From Kuschelorhynchus macadamiae (Eukaryota > Arthropoda > Insecta > Coleoptera > Curculionidae), in the NCBI GenBank assembly GCA_030620095.1, contig JAUTXW010000329.1, forward strand, positions 728,001 through 792,000: DNA of 64,000 bases, in the 5' to 3' direction. This document shows positions 1-10,840 of the stretch, piece after piece. The notes beneath the pieces were generated by a model. The model was not told the DNA's origin, did no database searches, and saw only the letters and a list, made by a program, of their open reading frames with translations. Position numbers and translations under genes: made by a program. Numbering within the stretch: the first letter of the stretch is position 1; each line of letters opens with the position of its first letter.

Positions 1-2149
1 ACGCAATTGCAGAAATTTTGGTTCTGGTAATGGCTTAGTTAAGACATCTGCCAGTTGGTCACCTGTGGATATATAATTCAACATTATTACTTTTCTTTTA
101 ACTTGCTCACGAGAAAAATGATATTTAATATCTATATGTTTTGTACGTTTATGCGCTGTAGGATTTTCTGCGATACTAATACATCCAGTATTGTCCTCAT
201 AAATAATTATAGGTTCTGTTACTTCTAAAATAAAACTATTTAACAATGACTTTAACCACAAGGGTTCTTTTACACCTTCATATAACGCCATATACTCAGC
301 TTCTGTTGAAGAAGCAGCTACAGAATTTTGGCGCTTTGTAGCCCAACATATTGAACATTTATTAAATAGCTTAAACACATATCCCATAGTACTTTTCCTA
401 TCAGTTGTACTCCCACCCCAATCGGAGTCAACATAACCAACAAGTAATTTATCATAAACATTACGGGTATATATTAATTTAACATTAATGGTACCTTGAA
501 TATACCTTAAAACTCTTTTTAAGTTTTTCCAAAGTTCAATGTTATTTTTATTTTGATAGCGACTTAATAAATTAACAGCTATACTTAAATCTGGTCGTGT
601 GCATAACATTGCATACATTAAACAACCTATTAACTGTCTAGAAGGAGCATCATATGTAATTTCTGAATTTAAAGCTTCAAAGTTAAGTGTAACAGGTAAA
701 GGTGTACTAGCAGGCTTACAATCACTCATTTTAAATTTAGCTAATACAGTTTTTAAATACTGACTTTGATCTAGGACAATACTGTTAGATGTTTTAGTAA
801 TATTAATACCAAGAAAACGACTAATTTCTCCTAAATCTACCATTTTAAATTTTTTACTTAAATATCGCTTAAAATTTAACATTGATTCTTTATTACCGGT
901 AGCTATACATATATCATCCACATATAATACCACATAAATATTTTCATGTATATTTCCTTTATTTAAAATATAAAGACATTTATCAACCTCAGAATTTTTA
1001 AAATTAATTTCTTTCATTGTTTCATCAAACAATTCATACCAACACCTTGAGGCTTGTTTTAGACCATACAAGGATTTATTTAATTTACAAACCTCATTTT
1101 CTTGAGCAACAATTCCTTCTGGAATTTTCATATATATTTGCTCTTTTAAATTGCCATGCAAAAATGCAGTTTTAACATCCATATGATGTACACACAAATT
1201 AAATTGATTTGCTATTGCCAAAAGTGTTCGAAAAGTCGCAATTCGTGCAACGGGAGAAAATATTTCATCATAATTAACTTTATACTGTTGAGTGAATCCC
1301 TTCGCTACTAACCGTGCTTTATATTTAATAGGATTCCCTAATCCGTCTTGCTTTAATGTAAACACCCACTTACAATCAACAACCTTTACATTTTCAGGTC
1401 TCTTTACTAAGGACCACGTTTTATTAATTGTCAATGATTTTAACTCATCTTTAATTGCCTCCTCCCACTGTTTCCTATCATCCCTATTATTTAGTTCAGA
1501 AAAACATTTAGGGATCTCACAAATAAAATAATTAAATGCTAATAAACAGTCTATATTACTGTCATTTTTATTTTCTTCATAGGAAACCGGCTGAAGAGCT
1601 TTCAATCTATCACTTCTGCGTAAGGAAACACTTTCTTGTGTACTCTGTTTTTGTTTAGAGTCACAAATTACAGGCTCATCTGTTTTATTTACAGATCTCC
1701 TTATCCCAGTTCCCATATTTTCATTATTTAAAGTCGCACCCTCAGTTATCTGTTCAACCTTTTCCCGAGTATCAATTTCAGGTATTTGTTTGTTTATATT
1801 TTCTTGCATCGACCCAACTGGCCGAGAAACCTTGAAATTGATCTCGTCAAAAATAACGTCACGAACAATCATGCACTGTTCTTTTTCGGGATTCCAAACT
1901 TTATAACCGTTTGGTTCATAACCCACTAATATACATTTAAATGACTTATCATCAAATTTATTTTTACTAGTTTTGTTATGAATATAAACTGTGGAGCCAA
2001 ACACTCGTAAATGACTTATACCTGGCTTTTTACCGTGCCACATTTCATAAGGTGTTTTATTAACTTTAAGTGCTTTTGTCGGGGTTCTATTTATTAAATA
2101 CGTTGCGGTTAATACCGCTTCGCCCCAAAAAGACTTATTTAAATTTTGC
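1..2149 (-). pseudogene. Copia pol, C-terminal half: reverse transcriptase and RNase H
   Basis: This minus-strand frame is open from about 2149 to the window edge, so its end is not seen. It starts inside the integrase C-terminus (NKSFWGEAV, INRTPTKAL, then the GKKPGISHLRVFG region) and passes into copia reverse transcriptase: KWVFTLK, VKTAFLHGNL, SLYGLKQASRCWYELF and the catalytic box LYVDDI near 920. RNase H follows with GYVDSDWGG, SSTEAEYMAL and ADVLTKPLP close to base 1. These are textbook Ty1/copia motifs. In an intact element this part copies the RNA genome and removes the template. Here it is cut off from its upstream half by a frame change near 2150. Confidence 0.85.
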
Positions 2150-2686
2150 TTTTTCTGTAATAGTTCTTATCATACGTTCTGAAACAGAATTTTGCTGGGG
2201 TGTATATGGAACTGTTAAATGATAACTTATGCCTTACTTTACACAGAAGTGTTTAAACTCATTTGACAAATATTCACGGCCATTATCACAATAAAAATTA
2301 ACAATTTTAAGATTAAAATGTGCTGTGCTTTTAGCAACAAAATCTTTAAAAACTTTGAAAACCTCAGATTTTTGTGCAATTAAATATAAAACCGTGTAAT
2401 GTGTATAGTCATCAATAAATATAACATAATAATTCATATTATTATAAGTAGTGGGTGAAATTGGGCCACATACATCTGAATGTATAATAAACAAAGGTCG
2501 CTTAACATAACTTTTATCTTTTGATTTTGAAAAAGGTAACCTAGATTGTTTTCCGTTAATACAAGACTCACAAATTTCATTATCTGGAAAAATATTTTTT
2601 ACTAATTGAACAGCTTTTGGCATAGCTTTATTTTTAAACTCAATAAATTTTTGTTTACCAATATGCCCTAATCTTTGATGCCACAA
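2150..2686 (-). pseudogene. Copia integrase core, interrupted by a stop
   Basis: The minus-strand frame opens with the GAG-pre-integrase/HHCC zinc region (WHQRLGHIG followed by a CESCINGK pair of cysteines). It continues into the retroviral integrase core: DVCGPISP, YVIFIDDYTH and YCDNGREYLS. The second catalytic Asp is present; the Glu would be in the later QQNSVSERM segment. A TAA at 2234-2236 interrupts the frame just before VPYTPQQNS, which continues in the same frame to about 2150. There a short deletion throws the reading into the frame of the RT half. Integrase normally joins the cDNA to host DNA; this copy cannot. Confidence 0.85.
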
Positions 2687-3966
2687 TTAATACATATTTG
2701 GATCAGCACATGTGCATATATTTTTCCATTATTAGGACTATTTTGAATTTTAAATTTCACTAATATTAAATTTTGACATTTCTCACCTTGTATAATTGTC
2801 TTGCCTTGTTTTGATATTTTTACCTCACCATTTTCTTGAAAAATAATGGTCAACCCGGCATCTTGCATGCGCTTCACACTCAACAAATTGTGGGGTACAT
2901 CAGGGCAATATAAAACTTCCTCCAATACACCTTGTTCTCCTGTGCCAGCTACCACATGGATTTGTCCTTTCTTTTTAGCCAAAATAAAAGTATTTTTTAT
3001 TGCAACCGACACTTTCACAGGTTCAATCAGTTCAACAATTTCTGTAAAAACATCCTCCCGATTTACTATATATATACTAATATTCGCATTTTCCTGTCTT
3101 TTAAAATTGCCCACCATAAAAGCAAAACTATTCGAATTTTCAGTTATTGTTTGCACTGTCTGAACTGTTCTAGGGCGTTCTTCGTGTTTGTCTTGCAAAG
3201 TCTTTTTATAATGATAGCAATCCTTTTTAATATGATTTTTCTTGCCACAATAATGGCATCTCAAGATCTTTTTAATATGTCTTTTACCTTGAAATAAATT
3301 TGTTTTATTTTTATGAAAATTTCTGTTAACAAATTTATGGCTTTTATGAAACTTTTCATTCTTAAAAACTTTGGCTTCTAAAACTTTTGAACTCGTTGAG
3401 GCTTCATTTTTAATTTTTATTTCTTGGTCTAACAGCCTAGTTTTCACAAACGCTAGAGTTATTTTATCTTCCGATAATGTTTCTAACGCGGTCACTACCC
3501 CTGAATAACTAGACGGCAATGTTAACAATAAATGCGCCACTTTATCGGTTTCAGCCATCTGAGCTCCAGCAGCTATAAGCTCAATTATTAAATCATCAAA
3601 TGTTGTAAAATGATTTAATAAACTTGTTTCACTCCCTAATTTGAGTTCTAATAACTGTTTTCTTACGGCTAGTTGTGATGGCAAACTTTTTTTTTCATAA
3701 ATTACATCCAGTTTATGAAAAATATCTTTAGCAGTATCTCCATCTTGTGCAAAAGTTAAAAATGAATCACTCAAATATTGAATAATTTCATTTCTTGCCA
3801 CTTTTTCAGCTCGATTCCAGTCTGGAACTATTGGTCTAGGCGAATCCTGGTCAACTACTTTTAGCACATTAAGTTCATCTAAAAGCGAACGCATTCGTAA
3901 TTTCCAAATGCTATAACGATGTCCGTTAAATGGCACTATATTCCTTTTTGTTTGCACCGATTCCAT
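2668..3966 (-). pseudogene. Copia gag with CCHC knuckle and damaged protease
   Basis: The start is taken at the Met of MESVQTKRN (3966) because copia Gags open this way; the frame is open a little further upstream. A gag helical domain (YSIWKLRMRSLLDE, LTLPSSYSGVV, LDQEIKIKNE) is followed by a basic region and a zinc knuckle CHYCGKKNHIKKDC (CX2CX4HX4C). The protease segment begins at IVNREDVFTEI and reaches the conserved CPDVPHNLLSV motif. The catalytic D-S/T-G box that should precede IVNRED is missing: the reading goes from a short unrelated stretch straight into it, so a small deletion removed the active site. The frame ends at 2668, out of register with the integrase. Confidence 0.85.
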
Positions 3967-4057
3967 AATGCACAAATTTATCACAACTACAAGTTTATTA
4001 AACACTTTGTATATCACAAATTCACAAACAACTGTACTGTCTTTTAAAACGCGCGAT

Positions 4058-4071
4058 CTGGGCCCATAACC
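4058..4071 (-). promoter_or_regulatory. Copia-type primer-binding site
   Basis: The minus strand reads GGTTATGGGCCCAG, the internal initiator-tRNA-Met half-molecule primer site typical of copia elements. It lies between gag and the LTR-like stretch, as expected. Confidence 0.6.
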
Positions 4072-4249
4072 TATTGGGTTAAAGAAAGAAAAAAATTAGG
4101 GCAAAGAAAAAAATCATTTATTTCAGCCGATATTCTTTTATTACTCTCGTTACAAAATCTGCCTTATAACTTACTTCTAAAAGAAGGCATTCATACGCCC
4201 AAGTCTAATCAATAGCTTTTCTTATATATACAAAAAAAATGTAAACAGT
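4072..4249 (-). repeat. Probable 5' LTR of the Copia element
   Basis: This is the stretch between the primer-binding site and the next retroelement. Read on the minus strand it begins TGTTTACA, has a TATATAAG box near 4228-4221, and an AATAAAAG signal near 4133-4126, then ends next to the PBS. There is no second LTR in the window to confirm the limits, so the ends are approximate. Confidence 0.4.
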
Positions 4250-4261
4250 CTATTCAGCTTA

Positions 4262-5620
4262 TTAAGTTTTCTTAACATTACGTAACAAACGATATTTATT
4301 TATTTTACTTTTTGATATACAGAGTGTCCATATTCCAATAATATCTCTCGAAACATTCTTTAATAGAGCCTGAATAAGCGGGGTTGAGTTCTGAATTCCC
4401 AATAAAAGTTGCAGAGGGGTCGTACCAGTTGATTTTTGAACGGTGGAATTTAAGACAAGTTGAATTTTCCACAATCCGTTCGGCCATTCTGTCTTAATTT
4501 GTGTTTCAATCCTAAGTAGATTTCTGATAGTCCTCATATACCGCTCCACTTGACCATTTCCACGATGTACATCAGGCGTTACAAAGTGATATTCTATCTG
4601 CCATTCATCGAGATATTTGGGAAACGTTGTATTTTTGAATGAGGTTGCGGCGTCCATCACAATTTTCCTAGGCGTGCCAAATAAGGCCAAAACATTTTGA
4701 AGTTTCTCACGACTTTCTGCAGTAGTAACGGTCTTCATTGGAGCTAGAATGCAATATTTAGTGAAAGCATCCACTATCACAAGAATGTGTTTATATCCGT
4801 CTGTGGAAGTTTGCAGAGGTCCCAAGCAATCCATGTGCAATAATGAAAAAGGTTCCTTTGGCTTCTCCACTGAATGTATGAAACCTTGCAATGGACCTGT
4901 CCTTGTCTTCTTTATTGCACACAAAACACAATGTTTGATGTAGTTTTTGACGAAATTTCTCATTCGAGGAAACCAAAAATGTTCTTTAATAGATGCAAGT
5001 GTCTTATCTGGACCAATATGGCATTGTTCATCGTGGAAAATGCGTAGAATTCCTAAGCGACTTTGTTTTGGCACAAACCATTGTAAATTCTCCGTTCCAT
5101 CTGTGTTTATTTCCTTATGATAAAGCATGCCATCTTTTTCAACATACTGTCGGCCGTCAAGTTGGCCATTTTTAAGTTGCTCTAGTAAATCGTGTACTTC
5201 ATTGTTGCCTTTTTGTTCGATGTAGGCCCAGTTATTGGGTTTAATTCTTCGTACAGTTTCTACAGGATTTCTGCTTAGATAGTCTACGTGAGGAATGCTA
5301 CTACCCTTGCGATAAGCAATGTCAAAATTAAAATCCTGAAGGTAAATCCACCATCTTGCAATGCGGGGTATTAAGTCCTTTTTTGTTGCAGAAGCCTTAA
5401 CAGCATCACAATCCGTAATCAAGGTAAAGCGAATACCAAGCAAATATGGTCGAAAGTATTTTAAAGCTTGTACAACTGCAAGAGTTTCCAATTCATAAGA
5501 ATGGTATTTGGCTTCATTTTCACTGGTTCTCTTGCTAAAATATGCGACTACCCTTGACATGCTGTCATATTTTTGCATAAGAATCGCTCCATAACCGATG
5601 CTACTCGCATCCGTGTGCAA
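4262..5620 (-). pseudogene. Gypsy RNase H and integrase
   Basis: A 452-codon open frame. It starts abruptly inside RNase H (LHTDASSIGYGAIL, then KYHSYELETLAVV, FTLITDCDAV, ARWWIYLQDF, HVDYLSR). A spacer follows, then the integrase: an HHCC zinc domain (CHIGPDK...H, CVLCAIKK) and a DDE core with HMDCLGPL, an Asp in VMDAATSF and the Glu of GNGQVERYM. The family's usual first RNase H strands and the whole reverse transcriptase are missing upstream. The integrase itself is complete in the core. It would catalyse cDNA integration in an intact element. Confidence 0.85.
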
Positions 5621-5649
5621 TTCAGTAGGTAATTCCGGATTATAAACTG

Positions 5650-5880
5650 CTAAAAGAGGTCTTGATGTTAAAAAAAAATGTCATATTAGCGATGCCTTTG
5701 AGTAAAACATCACAGGAACTCACTTTGTTTTCAAAAAGGTTTAAAAATTTTTCAGAAATCAAAGACAAGTCTGCCCCCGTGTCGACTAGTGCACAAAATT
5801 TGTGTCCATCTATGAGTATTTCAGTCGCACCGGCGGGTCTATTTTCTGTAGAGCAATAGTTTATACTTCGACGCTTTTCA
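5650..5880 (-). pseudogene. Gypsy aspartic protease remnant
   Basis: On the minus strand a retropepsin box ALVDTGADLSLI is readable around 5795-5760, preceded by an IDGHKFC strand. About 25 codons later the protease gives way directly to the RNase H entry sequence (VYNPELPTELHTDAS), which fixes the deletion junction near 5655-5690. The frame is separated from gag by a TGA at 5895-5897. Confidence 0.7.
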
Positions 5881-5894
5881 ATAGCAGCTTTGTG

Positions 5895-6689
5895 TCATGT
5901 CTCACTTTGGCACGAACTACTTGGTACATCCTCTGACCTAGAATGTTGCATAACTGTACTTTGGGAGACTCTTTGTTTTTTATTAACATGACACGTTGCT
6001 TTTAGGTGTCCCATTTTGCCACAATTATGGCACTTCTTATTAGCTAAACCACTTTTTCCATCAATATATTTTCTCTTGATACCCGAAGATTGTGTATCGC
6101 TGCTTTGATGCTCTCGATAACGTGAAGGTTTTGTAAAAGACGACAAAAATATTAGGAGCTCAGATATTGTTTTACAATTAGTGTTGGTCGCTGCATTTCG
6201 CACATCCGGTTCAAAAATACCAAAAACAATCAATTCAACTAAGTCATTCTCACTCCAATTTGCACGCAAGTTCCTTAACATGGCTGATTTCTCGTGAACG
6301 TAGGTCTCGTAAGTATTTGAGCAGGAGCTATTAAACTTCGAAGCGTCCTCTAATAGCCGCCCAAGATTTCTCTTTGGCGGAAACGACTCGGTAAAATCTT
6401 TGCAAAAATTTTCCCAATTTCTAATGTCAGGATCCTAGCGATCAAACGACCTTTTAGCATCGTTCAATAAAAATCTGCCAATTCTAGTCAAAATTTGCAC
6501 ATCCGTCCAGCCTAATTCCCTACTTATTTGTTCAATTTGACTGACCCATTTACTGGATTCATTTATATCCGGCCGAAAATAGGGCAAATCCACTTGATGA
6601 TCACTCGATCTTTGCGATAACACTTTAACCAATTCGGCAAGGAGACTATTTGCGCATCCCTCGCTATCTTCACTTTGTTCTTTGTCCAT
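5895..6689 (-). pseudogene. Gypsy gag with zinc knuckle
   Basis: Gag starts at MDKEQSEDSEG (6689). It has the short helical region of insect Gypsy Gags (VDLPYFRPDINES, WVSQIEQI, NDAKRSFDR), then an in-frame TAG at 6435-6437. The same frame continues with DPDIRNWENF and passes through LRANWSENDLVELIVFG to a CCHC knuckle CHNCGKMGHLKATC near 6030-5990. It ends in a Ser-rich tail at a TGA (5895-5897). Gag would form the particle shell and bind RNA. Confidence 0.75.
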
Positions 6690-6700
6690 TTTTTTTTTAA

Positions 6701-6762
6701 TTTAATACACGCCACACAATCAAATACACGTCACGCAATCAAATACACGTCACGCAGTCCAC
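6701..6762. repeat. Short tandem repeat, about 19-20 bp unit
   Basis: AATCAAATACACGTCACGC occurs twice in a row with a third diverged copy on each side. It lies just upstream of the Gypsy gag start and probably belongs to that element's untranslated leader. Confidence 0.6.
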
Positions 6763-7029
6763 TTAAGTGACTATAGGTCCCGTCCCACGTCTGATGATAA
6801 CAATAACACTAACTTTTACACTATTTTATTGAATAACAAAAATACGTAACGTAAAATTACAAATAATTTTCTCAAGATCGAACGGCTGGTTGACCCGAGC
6901 ACGGAGATTACATCACTGCCCCAACAATTTTTTTGACAAAGGCCATGGACATTTTCTTATCAGCCCGAAATATTGATCGGTACCTCCGTAACCCGCAGCG
7001 GCTCGGCATATTTTATTTGCTTATTTCTT

Positions 7030-7031
<2 letters not shown>

Positions 7032-7090
<59 letters not shown>
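7032..7090. repeat. (TA)n microsatellite
   Basis: About 29 uninterrupted TA units. Confidence 0.98.
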
Positions 7091-7093
<3 letters not shown>

Positions 7094-8312
7094 TAAAAAT
7101 AAACTTATACGGATGTAATTCAGAATGTGGTCATCAACAAAAAGTACATTCAAAATTTCCGAAAAATTTGTGAACTTTTTTTTTTGTCAACCAATTTTTT
7201 ATAAATGCATGAGTGCATATCAACTGAAAAAATCACAAGCCCGTAAGACCAGGGATTTTTTTGGTGATATTGGTTAAATCTTCCCGGAGTATCGCATAAG
7301 TACATATAGAACCACGCACGGGAACTAATAATAAAATGCATAAAAAATCGGCAATATAAGTTGTCAAAAAAAAAAACATTTCGAACATTCAAAACATTTT
7401 CGAAAACCATGTAAAATACTATATTTTTAGATTATCTTCCTCTTTTCCCTTACTCTTCGACGCCATATACTTATTGACATTTTTTTTATAGAAATTATTA
7501 ATCCCCCTTAAATCGGGGGATGTACCTCAAGGAATTGAGAACCTCCTCCGTTTTTGAAATCGGTTAAATATCCAAAGAAATTTATCTTAAGAGGATATCG
7601 GAGTAAGTCTAAAACGCATCGTTCTTATTTACCGATCAAGAAAAAAATGATCCGAGTAAAAGTATTTTTTTTTTATGTTTATGTTTTTATTTATAGATAA
7701 ACTGTAAACTTTCCGATATTTTGTTATACAATTTTGATTAATTTTATTTTAATAATCTGGATCGGGCGCTAGACTAAAGAAGTTTCTGTCGGTAACTCAC
7801 ATCCACCTGCCAACACCTATGAAATTCAGCGACGAAGAAAAAATTATCGTAATGTCTTCTTTACAAAATTATTGTTGCTTGGATTATCTCTGGGGAGGTA
7901 CTTGCCCTTTTACCCCCCAACTCCTAGATACGCCACTGGTGTAGCACCAGAATCGGGAATTTGAATTCACTCCGATATCCTCCTTAAATAAATACTTTTT
8001 CCGAAAATCGTTCAGAAATGTTAACATTTTTGAAATAAAAAGTCAATATTTCCTTGCAACTAATCATTGTTAGGCAATGGAAAATAACTGACAGGAAATA
8101 TTTATTTTCGTACTTTAGGGAAATATTTCTTTACAATTATTTGTATACCCAAAAAATGTCAAGTTTGACAATTTTTCCATAGTTACAATCCAAATATTTC
8201 ATCAAATCCTTTATTTGTGAATACAAATAATAATGCTTATTTCCAAATTTTAACAAGTTCATTGTAATAATTTATGTCCTTTCAAGAATATTTGATTTTC
8301 GGAAAAATAGTA
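7091..8312. other. No gene seen; diverged dispersed repeat
   Basis: AT-rich with no supportable ORF. The stretch 7660-7940 (AAACTGTAAACTTTCCGATA onwards, to a segment near CACATCCACCTGCC) resembles 13140-13470 (AAACTGTAGACTCTCCGATA, CACATCGACCTGTC). The two appear to be old copies of one unidentified dispersed repeat. Confidence 0.5.
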
Positions 8313-8433
8313 TGTATACCTCGTTGGAAAAGCTACATTTTCGGACTCCGTATTGCTTGTCTCGGCTTACGCCTCGTATGGCAATCTTTATGATCGTCCG
8401 GGAATGTTTTAGCTTTTCCTACTAGATATACAA
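8313..8433. repeat. Small nested inverted-repeat element
   Basis: The outer ends match as an inverted repeat: GTATACCTCGTTGGAAAAGC on the left, and the reverse complement of the right end starts GTATATCTAGTAGGAAAAGC. Inside lies a second palindrome around 8350-8390 (ATTGCTTGTCTCGGC facing GCCTCGTATGGCAAT). The size fits a miniature transposon or a structured RNA. Confidence 0.55.
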
Positions 8434-10086
8434 TGTACTATTATTAACTGTCGTCAGGAACAAAAGTGGAGCACAACTTCCAAGGCAAAGTACAGAGACG
8501 TGCCGAAAGCTTTATTATTGGGTGGGTCAAGTCGAGAACAAAACCAACTTATGCAAAAAGAAGTCAGCTGTAGCAAAGTTTATTGAATAATCATATTTAT
8601 TCAGTAGACTTTGGCTGTAGATTACATAAACTGCCTGCATCTAATACTATGGTCAATTTTTAAAATTAGAATAATTTAAGCAACTTAACAATATCCGCAT
8701 GATTTAACTAACTGATTCTAAATATTGATATATACATATTGATGTCGGCGCTTCCCCAGTTCTTCATTAAATACACCCTTGATAAAGAAACTTAGTGTAT
8801 TTTTGGGAAATATCTCACAAACATTTAAAGCTAAAAATCAAGAAAATTAGTAATTAATAACGTTAATAGTAGCATTTTACAAAATCAAAATTAATAAAAT
8901 AACTAATTTATTAATAAAAAATATCCATTCCAAAATAAGTAGACATTTTGTTTTTTCAATAATTAAGTAAATGAGCTAAACACAATAAAAGAAAATAAAA
9001 AATAATAATTGATAACTGAGTATAAAAAGGCCCCTCGAGATTTTGTATAAACATATTTCATGAAAATTGTGCGAAGGCATGTGATATATACAAATTGCAT
9101 CAGTAAAAATGTTTTCTAAAATATTTTTGTTGTTGTTTTATTAATGGAAAGTAATTATTTAAAATCGTATTATCTCGATTTTTTTTATTTACATACCAAA
9201 TGGAAATCTTGAGAATGAAAACAATATTTAATCGGGGCACATATTATGATGGTTCATACGTCCTATTATGATAATAAATCTACATCAAGTTAAGTTATTG
9301 CTATACCCTTGAAAATACTAACCAAATCAAGCTATTAAATTCCATTTTATTACTGAAGCCTATTTAATGTCTTAAATAAATATTACATATTTATATATAT
9401 ACAACATTATTCTTTCTTTTTCGTCTTGTATTTTCTTAGTGCAATTTAAGCTGGTTGTTGTTTATGTTTTTTAGGGAATTCTTGCTTAACTCCTATCTAA
9501 AATTCACAGACAGGTAAAACTTTGTCAAGTATGTATGTATAAATAATTTTTATAATGCAAAAATGTATTATTTTTTTCCTGCGTTCACGTTTATATAAAG
9601 TACAAAGATTTTAATTTATTTGGCTCCCTCTCTTAACTGAATTAAAGCGTAGGTGGAACCATTTTAATTTTCGAAGAGGGAGAATTAATGACCATTTAGC
9701 TTTTCATTAAGGTAGAAAGTGTTCTCAGTTTAAGCTCTGAAATATGCACACATTAATTAGAGCCATTTTTATCTTATTTTGGAATTTCGTTTATAATATT
9801 TTACATTTTCGTCTAATTTGGAATAACATTCGGTTTTAGTAACTTGTAATGACTGGCATATCGGAGAGATTGCACATATTTAGAACCTTACTTCCTCTGT
9901 TTTGTGTTAAACAATTTGGATTATTCAGAAGTTTCTGGAGAGAGGTTAAATGCACCATCATTGGATATCCACAAACTTCTGAATTATCAGAACATAACTT
10001 GAATTTTTAACTTTATAAAGGTAATTACTCCTTTTATAGTAAAGAAGTATATTATGTCCTAACACTGGAACTTGTGGTGGAAGATA
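8434..10086. other. No gene seen
   Basis: AT-rich sequence on both strands without a recognisable coding or repeat motif. Confidence 0.5.
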
Positions 10087-10217
10087 GATCAAAATGCAAG
10101 AGCTCTAACTACACTACACCACAACTTGTTAGGTTCTGGACGCGCGTTTCGCTAACCAAATTAGCATCATCAGCAGATGATATAAACAGTTTATATTAGA
10201 ACTCTTGTATTTTGATC
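10087..10217. repeat. Inverted repeat enclosing a hammerhead ribozyme
   Basis: Left arm 10087-10108 and right arm 10196-10217 are 22 bp each and complementary with two mismatches. They enclose the hammerhead at 10135-10182. Penelope-like RT debris 400 bp downstream suggests this is the terminal repeat region of a Penelope-like element. Confidence 0.6.
10135..10182 (-). ncRNA. Hammerhead self-cleaving ribozyme
   Basis: The minus strand carries the complete conserved core. CTGATGA is at 10173-10167. Stem II follows (GCTAA facing TTAGC, loop TTTGG; 10165-10151), then GAAA (10150-10147), a minimal self-complementary stem III (ACGCGCGT), and the GTC cleavage triplet ending at 10139. Stem I is formed by TCTG before the core and CAGA after the cleavage site. 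Very short stem III is typical of retroelement hammerheads that work best as dimers. Such ribozymes are known in the terminal repeats of Penelope-like elements, which matches the neighbourhood. All core bases are intact, so activity is plausible. Confidence 0.75.
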
Positions 10218-10624
10218 GAAGGATATTATGTTTTATAATCGCTTAGCTTCTTACATAGACCATTTTTTGTAGTCGCCTGTCTTGGAACTTCTGTTAAAAG
10301 CTAGATGTGCAAAAGATACAGCAGCTTATAGGGCTCTAATTTCCTTGTTAAAATTTTTAATAAAGAAAACACTTTTGGTATTCCTAATAGTCCAGTAACT
10401 GTTTGCCAGAAATACAATATTCTATATCAATATCCTAGAAAGTACGTCAGCTAGTTGTAAATATTTCTTAAAGAAGGTTCTCTTATAAAAAAGAACAACT
10501 TCCTAACAAAAAATCGAATTTTGTTACAAACTGAAAGAAAATTCCGGTCCTGGACATAATCAGCTCCGTAGATACTGCAAACCTATAAAAGCCAGAAGCT
10601 GAAAAGTAGATAGAAGGTAAGAAC

Positions 10625-10840
10625 AGTGCGTGATAAAACAAAGTACATTTTACCTAACATTACAAAAGAAGAAACATATGCATTAAAAAATCTAGGGATG
10701 ACCACTCTATGAAGATCCTACTAGCAGACAAAGGAAATACAACAGTGGTTAAGAACGTTTCATCATATGAGGAAATTGCAAACACTCTAAGAAAAGGAAA
10801 CTACGGTTACTTCCAATGAATCCTACCTCAGCCATAGAAA
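10625..10840 (+). pseudogene. Penelope-like element RT remnant
   Basis: One plus-strand frame from about 10697 reads MKILLADKGNTTVVKN followed by SYEEIANTLRKGNYG, the N-terminal reverse-transcriptase motif (ADKGN..VV) of Penelope-like elements. It is followed by stops. Upstream, a shifted frame reads LPNITKEETYALKNLG. Nothing convincing of the palm domain or the GIY-YIG endonuclease survives, so this is an old 5' fragment. It lies in the orientation expected for the hammerhead-bearing repeat at 10087-10217. Confidence 0.6.

Larger units (their letters stand above)
1..4249 (-). mobile_element. Copia-type LTR retrotransposon, broken, runs off left edge
   Basis: Ty1/copia gene order is read on the minus strand: gag with CCHC knuckle, protease region, integrase, then reverse transcriptase and RNase H. 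The 3' LTR must lie left of base 1. The 5' side shows a copia-style primer-binding site at 4058-4071 and an LTR-like stretch beyond it. Coding is broken at least three times: a frame change near 2690, an in-frame stop at 2234-2236, and a deletion with frame change near 2150. This is a dead copy. Confidence 0.9.
4262..6790 (-). mobile_element. Gypsy-type LTR retrotransposon with internal RT deletion
   Basis: Gene order on the minus strand is gag (two pieces), protease, RNase H and integrase. The reverse transcriptase that should lie between protease and RNase H is absent. Stops interrupt gag at 6435 and the gag-protease junction at 5895. The 5' side (6693-6790) holds short repeats and possible LTR sequence. 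The element is non-autonomous and dead. Confidence 0.8.

Noticed and set aside
7150..7410. 86-codon minus-strand ORF
   Set aside because: Crosses homopolymer tracts and has no recognisable motif.
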